This document shows, one piece after another, positions 35,471 to 47,129 of a stretch of 64,000 bases of DNA. Source of the stretch: Homarus americanus (taxonomy: Eukaryota > Arthropoda > Malacostraca > Decapoda > Nephropidae); NCBI RefSeq assembly GCF_018991925.1, contig NW_024737068.1, positions 9,531,857 through 9,595,856 of the forward strand, given 5' to 3'. Under the pieces are notes generated by a model, which saw only the letters and a list, made by a program, of their open reading frames with translations, did not search any database and had not been told where the DNA came from. Every line of letters starts with the position of its first letter. The first letter of the stretch is position 1. The position numbers were made by a program, and so were the translations under genes.

Positions 35471-37520
35471 ATTGTGCTGTCACTTGTGTTGTCACTTGTG
35501 TCGTCACTAGTGTTGAGTTGTGTTGTCACTTGTGTTGTCAATTGTGTTGTGCTGTCACTTGTGCTGTGTTGTGCTGTCACTTGTGTTGAATTGTGTTGTT
35601 GTGTTGTCACTTGTGTGTTGTGTTGTCTCTTGTATATTGTGTTGTCACTTGTGTTGAGTTGTGTTCTCACTTGTGATATGTGTTGTCACCTGTGTGTTGT
35701 GTTGTCACTTGTGTTGTGTTGTAATTTGTGTGTTGTGTTGTCATTCATGTGTTGTGTTGTCACTTGTGTTGAGTTGTGTTGTCACTTGTGTTGGTTATGT
35801 TGTTACTTGTGTTGTCACTTGTGTTGAGTTGTATTGTCACTTGTGTTGTGTTGTCACTTGAGTTGTGTTGAGCTGTGTTGTCACTTGTATTGAGTTGTGT
35901 TGTCACTAGAGTTGTGTTGTCACTTGTGTTTTGTGTTTTCACTTGTGTGTTGTGTTGTCTCTTGTATATTTTGTTGTCACTTGTGTTGTGTTGTTTTGTC
36001 ACTTGTGTCGAGTTGTGTTGTCAGTTGTGTTGGTTATGTTGTTACTTGTGTTGTCACTTGCATTGAGTTGTGTTGCATCTTGTGTATTGTGTTGTCACTT
36101 GTGTTGTGTTGACAATTGTGTGTTGTTTTGTCACTTGTATATTGTGTTGTCACTTGTGTTTGAGTTGTGTTGTCACTTGTGTTGTGTTGTAATTTGTGTC
36201 TTGTGTTGTCATTTATGTGTTGTGTTGTCACTTGTGTGTTGTGTTTTCACTTGTGTTGTGTTGTAATTTGTGTGTTGTGTTTTCATTCATGTGTTGTGTT
36301 GTCACTTGTGTTGAGTTGTGTTGTCACTTGTGTTGTGTTGTAATTTGTGTCTTGTGTTGTCATTTATGTGTTGTGTTGTCACTTGTGTTGAGTTGTTTTG
36401 TCACTTGTGTTGAGTTGTGTTGTCACTTGTGTTGGTTATGTTGTTACTTGTGTTGTCACTTGTGTTGAGTTGTATTGTCACTTGTGTTGTGTTGTCACTT
36501 GAGTTGTGTTGTCACTTGTGTTGAGTTGCGTTGTCACTTGTGTTTTGTGTTGTCACTTGTGTTTTGTGTTGCCACTTGTGTGTTGTGTTGCCTCTTGTAT
36601 ATTGTGTTGTCACTTGTGTTGAGTTTTGTTGCCACTTGTGTGTTGTGCTATCATATGTGTGTTGTTTTGTCATTTGTGTGTTGTGTTGTCACTTGGGTTG
36701 AGTTGTTTTGTCACTTGCGTCGAGTTGTGTTGTCAGTTGTGTTGGTTATGTTGTTACTTGTGTTGTCACTTGCATTGAGTTGTGTTGCCTCTTGTATATT
36801 GTGTTGTCACTTGTGTTGAGTTGTGTTGCCACTTGTGTGTTGTGCTATCATATGTGTGTTGTTTTGTCATTTGTGTGTTGTGTTGTCACTTGTGTTGAGT
36901 TGTTTTGTCACTTGTGTTGAGTTGTTTTGTCACTTGCGTCGAGTTGTGTTGTCAGTTGTGTATTGTGTTGTCACTTGTGTTGTGTTGAAACTTGTGATGA
37001 ATTGTGTTGTCACTTTTGTGTTGTGTTGTCTCTTGTATATTGTGTTGTCACTTGTGTTGAGTTGTGTTGTCACTTGTGTGTTGTGCTGTTATTTGTGTGT
37101 TGTTTTGTCATTTGTGTTGAGTTGTTTTCACTTGTGTTGAGTTGTGTTGTCAGTTGTGTTGGTTATGTTGTTACTTGTGTTGTCACTTGCGTTGAATTGT
37201 GTTGTCACTTGCGTTGTGTTGTCACTTGAGTTGTGTTGTCACTTGTGTTGAGTTGTGTTGTCACTTGTGTTGAGTTGTGTTGTCACTTGTGTTGCGTTGT
37301 GTTGTCACTGCTGTTGAGTTGTGTCGTCATTTGTGTGTTGTGTTGTCATTTGTGTGTTGTATTGTCACTTGGGTGTTGTGTTGTCACTCGTATGTTGTGC
37401 TGTCATCTGTGTGTTGTGCTGTCATCCTGTGTGTTGTGTTGTCACTTGTGTGTTGTGCTGTCATTTGTGTGTTGTGTTGGTTCTTGTGTATTGTGTTGTC
37501 ACTTGTGTTGTGTTGACATT
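35471..37520 (+). repeat. Satellite A, right block
   Basis: About 2 kb of GTGTTGTCACTTGTGTTGAGT-type repeats with higher-order groups; for example, a segment with TTGGTTATGTTGTTACTTG recurs near 35790, 36030, 36430, 36740 and 37160. The Cys/Val-rich open frames are artefacts. It ends about 350 bp before the IR start codon. Confidence 0.9.
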
Positions 37521-37884
37521 TGCACTGCCCGGGACCACCATCATCTCGTGCTCATAGTGAACGAGATAATTTACAACAGGTGCCTCGTGAGGCAGGTGAG
37601 AGGGTGTGTCGGCCAACTAGGGATTATAGCACAGATTGGTTTCACTGTTTGTTGTCATCATTGAGAGTGGAGGTGAGGGGCGTGTTACTGTGAGGCTGCT
37701 GGATAAATTATTTTGTTGCCTTGTGTGTGATCGAGATTTTCCACAATATCTTCACCAGATGATTGACGGAGGATGCCACTTGACATTTAGAAGCGTCTTG
37801 TAGTGTTTTGCGATGACTGAGTTGGTGATGATGGTCTTTGTAGGTCATATATTTATTGTGTGTTTTACAGATGCTGCAGACGGG

Positions 37885-40029
37885 ATGATGGCACCTTCCT
37901 GTGTGGTGGTGGTGATGGTGGTGTTGGCGGCCATGATGGTGATGATGGTAGATGCGCAGGTGAAGATGATGGGACGGGGTCGTCGCCCCCAGGAGTCCCC
38001 AGACCCCACCACCAATGTGCGTCGTCTGCTGGGTGGTGGTCGGAGGGTACGGTCCCTGGAAGATGAGCGGGTTGCAAGTAGTGTGGTGGTGACGGACCCG
38101 ACGCCTCTGCTGCTGGCCGAGGTTTTGCGGGAGTTGGGTGGTGACGCCCTTGGTCCATGTCACGTTCTGCTTTACTACGACCCTAAGGCAGCGTCCCCAG
38201 ATGAGTTAGCCAGTCTGCGCAGCGCCCTGGACGCTCCCATCATCCTGGTAGATGTGAGCAAGCTGAAGTTCCCTCTTATAACTAAGGTGAGGCGGCGGGT
38301 GCCCCTCCTCGACCTCCTCTCCCATCGGCCTGACAATCGGTGTCGGCTGCTAGTGGCGTGGTCATCCAGCAACTACCAGCGCGGCCTTCTCCTGATGGCT
38401 CGGGCAGAACCGGGCGTCCTGGGCTTCAGGGACATCCTAGTCCTCCCTGTCACTGACCAGCGCCTCGACCGCTTCATGCCGCAATTAAGACGTCGAATTC
38501 TGGTGAAGAGGCTGAGGTCACACAGGGGGCGAGGACGACGAGACTTGAGTCCCGCCAGGTTCCTGGTGGAGGGTGCGTGTGAGGTGTGCCCCAAATACTC
38601 CTTGACCCGTCTGGGGGAGTGGAAATACCCTGGGGGCTGGAAGTGGGGAGGAGCAACAACGCATGGCCAGGGACTCTCAGGAGGTGCTCTTACTGTGTCC
38701 TACACGCCCTCCGTCCCTAATATATTCCCGGTGGATGATGGGGATGGTAAGCTGCGTCTAGAAGGCGTAGAACTGAGACTGCTGCAATATGCAGCTCAGG
38801 CCCTGAACTTCAGCTACCGTCTGGTAGTGCCAGCTGACGGGGAGTGGGGCCGCCCTCTTAACGGCACATGGACGGGCAAAGTCGGCGAAATTGTTCGTGG
38901 GCGGGCAGACATTGCTGTAGGTGGTCTGGTGTACACAGAAGAGAGAGCTTCGGTCACTGAATACTCCATCTTGTTTCATAATGAGTTGTGGGGCATCGTG
39001 TGCCCCCTGTCGGTACGCCTGCCAATGTGGCCATTCATCATGTTTCCCTTCAGGACAGACACGGCTCCTTCAGTCTTCACTGTGTTGGTGCTGCTCTACG
39101 TGATGACTCTTGTGGTGCCGCGAGGCCCCAGAGACCCACAACTGGAAAGTGTAGTTAGGGTTGTGGGTGTTGGTGTGTCCATCTACCTCCGCCTCATGGC
39201 CTGCATCTACTTCTGGAACATCTACTACTACCTTCTCAAACCAAAATATGAGCCGCCGGTGGACACGTCGACTGCGCTGCTACAATCAAACTATGACTGG
39301 GGTGTTGTGACTGGCACCACTGTAACGAAAGTGCTCGGCTCCTCACGAAATCCCGCTCACAGGCTCCTTACAGGAAAGGCTAAACCTCTCATCTCCATTA
39401 CTGAAGGCTTCCAGCGCCTCCGTGAAGATGGTTTATGTCTGTTGGGAGTTCCCAAGAGGTACGCTCGAGCCACCATCGCCATGCGTCACACCACCGAGTG
39501 CGGAGAACCAGGCCTGCAGGTAACCACCGAGGACCTTAACTCTGTGTTGGGTGGGTGGGTACTGCCCCGGGGGTCTCCTCTCATCCCACACATCAATTCC
39601 ATCATCTTCCGCCTACAGACTTTTGGGCTACTAGAACACTGGCGGCGGGAGTTTCACGAGTTGCTCATCACCCGCGGCCCCCGAGACTTGCCGTGCCTCA
39701 ACCCTCCTCTCGCCGCCCTCAACATCCTTGATCTGAGACTGGCAGTCCTCCTACTGTTTTGTGGCTGGGGTCTGGCCTTCCTCGTGTTCGTAGGGGAGCT
39801 CTTCGCTTATGCCATCTACTCGGGCGGCGTCAAGATGGTGCAAATCAACGACGACGTCCAATCCGTCACATCCACACCTCCCAGCAGCGGGAGACGCAGT
39901 AGTCTCCGTCAGTGGCTGAGAACACTTGTGTCCCCGATTCCTTCTATAAATATCAGTGCCAAAGAAGCATCTTTTCGAAGTCAACTAAATACCATCCTTA
40001 AAGAAATCTGGGGTTTTGATTTGAAATGA
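37885..40029 (+). CDS. Divergent ionotropic receptor (IR), chemosensory ligand-gated channel
   Basis: One uninterrupted exon of 714 codons. I chose the Met at 37885 because a signal peptide follows (MAPSCVVVVMVVLAAMMVMM, then VDAQ). The frame is open from an earlier Met at 37813, but a TGTGTGTTTTACAG acceptor-like site ends at 37870. The N-terminal domain (to about 290) has a Cys pair, CEVCPKY. S1 of the ligand-binding domain is around 293-372 (VELRLLQYAAQALNF, ADIAVGGLVYTEERA). M1 is about 393-412, the pore/M2-M3 region 421-452 (the pore linker looks short), then PKYEPPVDT. S2 includes GGWVLPRGSPLIPHINSIIF and LLEHWRREF (about 555-590), and the last membrane segment is about 617-642. This is the IR/iGluR order. 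The characteristic iGluR binding residues are not evident, as in divergent IRs that detect odours or tastants in sensory neurons. Being intronless is also common for divergent IRs. It is GC-richer than its surroundings, which fits a conserved coding exon. Confidence 0.85.
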   Translation: MMAPSCVVVVMVVLAAMMVMMVDAQVKMMGRGRRPQESPDPTTNVRRLLGGGRRVRSLEDERVASSVVVTDPTPLLLAEVLRELGGDALGPCHVLLYYDPKAASPDELASLRSALDAPIILVDVSKLKFPLITKVRRRVPLLDLLSHRPDNRCRLLVAWSSSNYQRGLLLMARAEPGVLGFRDILVLPVTDQRLDRFMPQLRRRILVKRLRSHRGRGRRDLSPARFLVEGACEVCPKYSLTRLGEWKYPGGWKWGGATTHGQGLSGGALTVSYTPSVPNIFPVDDGDGKLRLEGVELRLLQYAAQALNFSYRLVVPADGEWGRPLNGTWTGKVGEIVRGRADIAVGGLVYTEERASVTEYSILFHNELWGIVCPLSVRLPMWPFIMFPFRTDTAPSVFTVLVLLYVMTLVVPRGPRDPQLESVVRVVGVGVSIYLRLMACIYFWNIYYYLLKPKYEPPVDTSTALLQSNYDWGVVTGTTVTKVLGSSRNPAHRLLTGKAKPLISITEGFQRLREDGLCLLGVPKRYARATIAMRHTTECGEPGLQVTTEDLNSVLGGWVLPRGSPLIPHINSIIFRLQTFGLLEHWRREFHELLITRGPRDLPCLNPPLAALNILDLRLAVLLLFCGWGLAFLVFVGELFAYAIYSGGVKMVQINDDVQSVTSTPPSSGRRSSLRQWLRTLVSPIPSINISAKEASFRSQLNTILKEIWGFDLK

Positions 40030-40039
40030 GAAAAAGCCC

Positions 40040-40165
40040 CAGAGGCGAAGGTCGCCTGGCCCTCGCCTCTGGGGCTCTCCAGGGGTCGTCACACCCCGCC
40101 TCTGGGGCTCTCCAGGGGTCGTCACACCCCGCCTCTGGGGCTCTCCAGGGGTCGTCACACCCCGT
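40040..40165 (+). repeat. Four tandem copies of a 32-bp unit
   Basis: Unit GCCTCTGGGGCTCTCCAGGG plus GTCGTCACACCC; the last copy is partial. It starts 11 bp after the IR stop codon and ends just before a candidate splice acceptor. Confidence 0.95.
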
Positions 40166-40180
40166 TTCTCCCTCCTCCAG

Positions 40181-40596
40181 CCTCACACCGGCCTTCACCT
40201 GATGCTACTGAAGTAGCCGTCCACCCGTCACAGGAGGTGGATATTCCTGCCCTACACAAGTCAGAAGGCACCATGGGGTCGGTGTTCATGGTAGTGTCGC
40301 CCAGGGCTCCCACACGTCCCGGCAACAGCTCCACCACCGTCCAGCCTCACCGCAGCTCCATGTTCGCCGCTCCGCTGCCTCAAGGTACTACTCCCCTCCC
40401 CAGGCACGCCTCACTGCCGTCCCAGCCAGTAGACAGTTCCCCCAGCATCCCCATCTACTACCCGGACAAGCCCACGTCACCAGCCCAGACCCCCCCAACC
40501 CTGACCTTCAGGCGACGTCAGGACCTGCCCGCCGCTGCCATAAAATACATGGCTGACGACGCAGAATACTACAGTGCTGACGAGGACCCAAACTGA
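40181..40596 (+). CDS. Candidate C-terminal exon, Ser/Pro-rich tail with acidic end
   Basis: CCGTTTCTCCCTCCTCCAG is a strong acceptor ending at 40180. From there one frame is open to TGA at 40594-40596: SHRPSPDATEVAVHPSQEVD, then PLPQGTTPLPRH and the end IKYMADDAEYYSADEDPN. It would need a donor inside the IR exon leaving one base, and no GTRAGT is seen there. The alternative is that the IR gene and this tail were one frame before the 32-bp repeat expanded between them. It could also be a separate small gene. The IR frame already ends with a tail of its own, so this remains a candidate. Confidence 0.35.
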
Positions 40597-41270
40597 CTAG
40601 ACGATGCGTGACACTGGGTAGGTGATCCAGCCTAGTCCAAGATAACTAATCTTACCGTGTTGCCTCATGTTATTGACACTTGGGTGACGCATCAACCATT
40701 TTTCTACACATTTATTTGTTGAGGCTTTGTTTGTCCAATCACTTACTGACTTCAGCTGAGTCTTAATGTATAAAGACGCACCGAGATAGAGTACAGTACT
40801 TTGACAGCTGAGTAAACTCACGCACCAAATTATACCACCATCCTCTTCCCCTGTATCCAGACAACACCGTGTTATACCTTCATGTAACTTGTGTATGTTG
40901 TGTTTGGTGTACTTGTAACACCCTATTTGTGAATCAAGTGTATAGTTCAGTGAACAAGTGTTCCATTTGAAGACAACAGGGTTAAACGATTTTATTCAAT
41001 GGGTTAAAATATCGTCTTCAAAGAGTGAAGGCAATATTTTATCTCTTCAAATTGAACGTTATCCTAATAGACCCTCCATACATTTTAAGGGGGGTTGATA
41101 AAAACAGCTTAATCAGATCCCAGACAAATTATTCCAATCGTTTGTTGCACCCCCCCCACCCCTTCCACGAATAAGTCGCAAATAAGAGAAAAGATTTACA
41201 TACATGAAAGCTAAATAATGACCCTATATAGAGTATAATAGCCGGCGATGTATCTCCAGGCTTTGTGTGT

Positions 41271-41275
<5 letters not shown>
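40597..41275. other. Probable 3' flank of the IR locus
   Basis: No coding signal. Confidence 0.35.
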
Positions 41276-41307
<32 letters not shown>

Positions 41308-44033
41308 TAACGGTTTATTGAAAGAGCATGGCAGCCGCAAGGCTGAAAATATGCAGTTACATAATTGGGGAATGGGTCTCTTGATTCACAAATAATATAC
41401 AAGTAACATAAGTGATACAAATATGATATATAATAACTAGGTGGGGAGAAGCTCAAACTACAGGGCATTTCAACATAGTGACAGTGCAAAAAGTAAGATT
41501 GACTGGGAGTCAATACACTGGTTGATTACAAGTTATTGATAATTTTTACAATAGTTGGGACTGGGCTGTTCTTATAGCAATCAGTTCATGCTCTGGTGGG
41601 CTGGATGTGGTTGTGGTGTTGAACAGCAATTCTCGGGCGAGGAATCTCAGGTGGTAGTAGGAGCCGGTGTCGAGGATGGTGCAGAAGCTTCTCACCAAAT
41701 TTGCAGATGAGGTCATGGTGATGGTCAGTGAGAGCCGAGAGGGTTAGCGTGTTGAGCGCTTCTTGATAATGTGGAGTAGGAAGGGGAGAGAATAATTTTG
41801 CATGCCCTCTTTTGCACTTTTTCTAGGTGTTTACATTGTGTGACAGTTAGGGAGGAAGACCAGGTAGGGGAGGCATAGGTGAGCTTGGGAAGTATGAATG
41901 TTGAGCAAACAGTGAGGAGCTTGGGTGCAGGAACTCCGAGGGACTTGAGTCGGCGGAGGAGGTGGAGACGGAAACTGGAGGATTTGACAACTTCACTGAC
42001 GTGTGGTTTCCAATTTAGTTTATTGTCTATGGTGACGCCGAGGAGCTTAGTGAAATCTACAACCTGGAGTGTGTTGGGACCTAAAGTAATGGAAGGGGGC
42101 AGGACAACGTCGAAGGAGTGGTTGATGTGCATAACCATGGTCTTGGTATGGTTGATGGTGACGTGGTTGTTGGTGGCCCAGTTTTGGAGACTGTTCAATA
42201 AATCCAGAAGGGCGGTATAGTCGGAAGCAGAATTGTTGACGCTGATCCCAATGGTGGAGTCGTCAACATATTTCCAGCAAGCAGGGGTTTCTCTTAGGGC
42301 ATCATTGATAAGCATAAGGAAGCCTTGGGGGACGCCACAGGTGAGTGACTGAAAGGTGGAGACAGCCCCTCGGAAGTGTACAGCTTGGTGTCGGTTACTG
42401 AGGAAGTCTGTAAGCCATGGTATAAGACTTATTCGAAACCCGAGGTCGATAGCTTTGTTGATGAAAAAATTGTGGTCGGCTAGGTCGAATGCCTTAGTGA
42501 AGTCAATGAAGGTGACAGCTACAGACGTTTTTCGTTTCTCCAGATGGCGGTATATGTAATCGAGAAAGCTGACAAGACAGTGAGTGGTGGAGGGAGTTTT
42601 CATATTACCAAATTGCTGAGGATCTACGGCTCCTGCAATATCAGCATAAGCCCAGTCGAACACAAAACTTTCACAGATTAGGCTGGGTATTGGGTGATTG
42701 CAATGGGTCATAGCTGATTTAAGGATTGTGGGCTGGTTGACTTGGGCACTGGTGACACATAAGAAGTCTTCCAGTCAGCTGGGCATCTGGCTTGACTGAG
42801 AGAAGCATTGGATGATGGAGCAGAGGGACTTAGCAAGCTCCGGGGAGAACTCCTTGAAGAGTTTCATTGGTAAGTCAATGGAGGTGGTGGAGCGTTTTAA
42901 CTTTTGTTTGTTCAGACGTTTTGCTACTTCAAATTCTTCTACTAAGTCAGTGGGAAAGGGGGCTGGTAGGTAAGCAGCGAGATTGGTTGTGTCAAGCCGG
43001 GGGAGCGTCTGGCATATAGTAGCGAAATGGATGTTTGATTGCTCAGCTGCGTCAGCATTAGTGAGATGGCTAAGGAGGGGGAGGAGGTGTGTCTTATTGT
43101 TTAGTCCACAGAGTTCTTTAAGCTTACCATACCACTGACTGATGTTGGTCTGCTTCAGGTGTTGCAATTTGGTTGGGTAGTGAGACTTCTTTGCAGTGCG
43201 TATTTCGCGGATGACTCGGTTGCGAAGGGACCTGTCGCGGATGTGGTCATTGAGATAAAAGGCTATGTGTCTCTGTTGCATAAGTCTTTTGATCCGAGGT
43301 GTGATCCAGGGCAAATCAGCTGGGTGAGATCTGACGGACTTCTCGGGGAAGATATGGTGGTGAGCTTCCGTGGTGGTGTTGGTGTAATTTATCCATTTGG
43401 TGTCCACGTCATCCACACTAAGTACTTCTGCTGGGACTTGAACATCCAGGCGTGATGGGCGTAGGTCATCTTGACAGAAGAGGGCAACGCCCCCTCCGCG
43501 TCTATGTGAACGAAGGTGATGAAAGAGTTGATATCCCTCAATATGACACGTTTCAGGCACAATTTGCCAAGCCTCACATATGGCAACGACGCTAGCTGCT
43601 GCTGACCTGACTGTAGTTGCCAGCTCGTCAAATTTGTTAGCTAGGGAAGTGACGTTGGAGTGCAGTAAAGATGGGAGATCATACCATATCCGTGGAACTT
43701 CAGTGTAATGGTACGGTCTGTCAGGGGTGGGTGTCTCTGATTTCCTAGTGGAGGTTACGGTCCTAATGGACTTATGTTTATGACTCCCGTGTCTACGGCT
43801 GCGCTCATGGAATATGTTCAGTGACTTGAGTAGCGCGATAACACTGCCATCAGGATAACAATTCCCACACTTCAGAAGGTACAGAGAGCGTCGGGAGTAA
43901 GTGATTGGTGGCCATCTGTTGATATCTGTTGCTGTGGGCGGACGGAAGTGTTTGTCCCCGGTGGCCATAAACTCACTGGCGGCACTTTGAGGGCCATTGA
44001 CACTGTAAACAGTATCCACGATATATGTAAACG
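41276..44033 (-). mobile_element. YVDD-type non-LTR retrotransposon, internally deleted
   Basis: The minus strand gives an endonuclease start (SLLHSNVTSLANKFDELAT, VAICEAWQI with the catalytic Glu, RGGGVALFCQDD), which jumps at about 43390 straight to the linker (LPWITPRIKRLMQQRH). The GDFN and SDH boxes are therefore deleted. The RT runs KQKLKRSTTSIDLPMKLF, a frame break near 42711-42775, VTFIDFTKAFDLADHN, CGVPQG with about 10 residues missing after it, and WKYVDDSTIG as the catalytic box. The 3' end is CAATAAACCGTTAATTATT, with an AAT-rich tail at 41279-41307. The exact clade is not assigned. A 3' fragment of the same family lies at 33482-33605. Confidence 0.85.
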
Positions 44034-44234
44034 TCTATGATTTTTGGGGCATAAAAGAGCACACAAATCAGCGGGAATATATTATTGACTCTATCAAGAC
44101 TGATGTGTGCCCCACCGTCCTCCATCACGGGAGTGTATTAAGGTATAAATGTTTGAGTGTGTGTGTGTGTGAGTGTGTGTGTGTGTGTGTGTGTGCAAGG
44201 TGGAGGGCCTGCCAGTACTCATAAATACGTAAAT

Positions 44235-44274
<40 letters not shown>

Positions 44275-44395
44275 AAACATTTATACCTTAATACACTCCC
44301 GTGATGGAGGACGGTGGGGCACACATCAGTCTTGATAGAGTCAATAATATATTCCCGCTGATTTGTGTGCTCTTTTATGCCCCAAAAATCATAGA
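44034..44395. repeat. Near-perfect palindrome with about 160-bp arms
   Basis: Arms 44034-44195 and 44235-44395 are essentially identical in reverse complement and end in (GT)n and (AC)n tracts at the centre, around a loop of about 40 bp that includes GTGGAGGGCCTGCC. The left arm continues into the 5' end of the YVDD LINE. Confidence 0.9.
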
Positions 44396-44448
44396 AGAAA
44401 ATAGATTCACTTTTCAGATATTTTACATAAAGTTCTTAACCTTAATTT

Positions 44449-44905
44449 TTAACCTAACCTAATCAAACCTAACCTAACGTAACCTCACCTAACCTAACCT
44501 AACTTAACCTAACCTCACCTGATTTAGCCTAACCTAACCTAGCCTAACCTAACATATCTTAACTAGACCTACAGTATTCTAGCCTGACCTAATTTCACCT
44601 ACCCAAAACTAACTTATCCTAATGTAACACAGCCAAACCTAACTTAACCTAACCTAACTTCACCTAACCAAAAGACCTAATATAACTTAAATTTGCCTGA
44701 CCTAATGAAACCTAACCAAATAACCTAACATATTCTTATATACCCTAACTTAATCAAATCTAACCTAAAATTACCTAATCTAGCCTAACTTAACCTAATT
44801 TAACCTAACCGCCTAACCTGCCCTTATATACCCTTACTTAACCTAACAGACCCTATAAACTAACCCGCCCTTAAATACCGTAATTTAAAATAGTGTAACC
44901 TAACC
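44449..44905 (-). repeat. Degenerate (CCTAA)n telomere-type array
   Basis: About 450 bp dominated by AACCTAACCT-type units with many variants (CTTAA, CCTCA, CCAAA), the C-rich strand of TTAGG. It follows directly after the palindrome. Confidence 0.85.
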
Positions 44906-45111
44906 TAACATTCAGTTTATACCAAATGTGACAGCCGGAGTGGAAAAGGAGGAAAATACTTATTCTCAAAATACTAAAAATAGGATTGATTAATTTTCCC
45001 CACATTTGTATCTTACACAAACGTTCTGTTGCCATATTCTATCTAGACGTTCCTCTCTCACACACCCTAATGATTCCAGTAAGTTCAGTAACACACTCAA
45101 TATCACTATCA

Positions 45112-46285
45112 GACCATTTTTGTAACTATCGCACAACATGTTGTCACTATCATATACCATATTGTCACTATCACACACCATATTGACACTATCACCCATA
45201 TTGTTACTATCACACATTCATGGTCATTATATACATCATATTGTCACTATCACACATTCATAGTCATTATTGTACATCATATTTTTACTATCACACACTC
45301 TATTGTCACTATCACCATATTGTCACTATCAGACCATATTATCACTGCCATACCATATTGTCACTATCAGATCATATTGTCACAATCACACACCATATAG
45401 ACACTATCACACCATATTGACATTATCACTCATATTGTCACTATCACACACCATATTGTGACCATCAGACCATATTATCACTGCCATACCATATTGTCAC
45501 TGCCACACACCATGTTATCGTTATCACACGATGTAACTATTACATGATATCGTTAGTATCACACACCATATTGTCACTATCACACACCATAGTCACTATC
45601 ATACACCATATAGTCACTCTCATGCACAATATCGTCACTGTCTTATCATATTGTCACAATTACACCATATTGTCAACCACACACCATATTATCAACCACA
45701 CCATATTGTCACTATCACATCTTATTGTCACTATCACCACATATTTTCACTATAACACATTATAGTGTCACTCACACACCACATTGTTACTATCGCACAC
45801 TGTATTGTCGCTATCACTACCATGCCATATTGTCACTATCACATCATATTGTTACCACACTCCATATTGTCACAATCAGGCATTATATTGTCAATATCAC
45901 ACACCATATTCTCACTATCGTTCATCATATGGTCATTATTTCCACCATATTGTCACTATTACATACCACAACCACATTGTCCCTATCGCACATCATATGG
46001 TTATTATTTACATCATAGTGTCACTATCACATACCATTTTGTCACCATCGCACATCATATGGTCATTATTTCCACCATATTGTCACTATTACATACCACA
46101 ACCACATTGTCCCTATCGCACATCATATGGTTATTATTTACATCATAGTGTCACTATCACATACCATTTTGTCACCATCGCACATCATATGGTCATTATT
46201 TACATCATATTGTCACTATCACATACCACATTGTCACTATCGCACACCATAGATATTATAACACCAAATTGTTACTATTAATCAC
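45112..46285 (+). repeat. Satellite C, about 18-24 bp unit
   Basis: Imperfect repeats of ACACACCATATTGTCACTAT. A longer duplicated block of about 126 bp occurs near 45905-46030 and 46030-46156. A solo LTR is inserted at its right side, and the array resumes for about 15 bp after it. Confidence 0.95.
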
Positions 46286-47129
46286 TGTCACGTGCCTGTA
46301 GAGCTCGAGAACTCTCATAGCGTGAGGCACATGTGTTCACGCCTACATTTCATATAAGCTATTAATAAATTGTTAATTGTACTTATTATATTATTATTGT
46401 TCTTAGTTACTTAGGTTAATTGTATATTTATGTATGTAATTTATATGCATCATTGTCTTACTCTGTTAAGTCAACTCAAGAGTAATATTAATTAATTATA
46501 TAAAATATCCAGCAAATGTCTAGATCACGTGAGATGAGACGCGCTTCTCAGCGGCGTACCCACGCCACGCCAGTAGCGAAAAGCCGTGGCATAGGTTAGA
46601 CGTGTCCATTCGTTCTCTAGCCTTGACCCTTGTCTAGTGCTTTATCCAGCCTTCTGCAATGCCCTAGGGGTATCAGGTATTAGTGACACGTTTAGTTAGG
46701 CCTAGGAAGGGATCCTGGTGGTAAGGAATCTCCTGTTTGGTAGGGATAATCATTTTGTAGTGATTGTTGTATATATATATTTCGTATGTCTTGTGTAATA
46801 TAGTAATGTTAAGTAATATTTGTTTGGTCTAACTCCTTACAGTATATTTTCGCCCTTCCGGCATCACTCTTATTTTATTATACAATTACTTATTCCCTTA
46901 AATTCATGTTTGCTAATCATTACTCCCTTTAAAACATAAATTGAATTAATTAATTATCTTCCCTTTTGTGATTCACTTATTTCAACTGTTCTTACTTTTT
47001 CAAGTACATTTAGTTGAGTAGGTTTTTGGTGAGGATAATTATTGCCGTGTTCCCTGTTTGTACCTTTATTTGTTAATAACTTGGGGTAGGATTCACTCCC
47101 CAAGTATAAAGGATATTGGGATCGCGACA
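46286..47129. mobile_element. Solo LTR of an LTR retrotransposon, 844 bp
   Basis: Starts TGTCACG and ends CGCGACA, giving the expected TG...CA with short inverted ends. It is flanked by a perfect 5-bp duplication, ATCAC (46281-46285 and 47130-47134). Joining the flanks recreates the satellite C unit (ATTAATCACCATAT). There is no internal coding sequence, so it arose by recombination between two LTRs. The parent family (Gypsy or BEL/Pao) cannot be told. Confidence 0.75.

Noticed and set aside
33000..37557. Many Cys/Val/Leu-rich or MRGLTWCSN-type open frames
   Set aside because: All are translations of satellites A and B, open on several frames at once.
37813..37884. Upstream Met as start of the ionotropic receptor
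   Set aside because: The extension precedes the natural signal peptide and crosses a splice-acceptor-like site ending at 37870; it cannot be excluded.
37708..40337. Minus-strand open frames opposite the IR gene
   Set aside because: Shadows of the GC-rich coding exon with no domain resemblance.
44094..44324. Open frame over the GT/AC tracts
   Set aside because: Created by dinucleotide repeats within the palindrome.
44449..44905. True chromosome end
   Set aside because: The array is degenerate and flanked on both sides by ordinary DNA.
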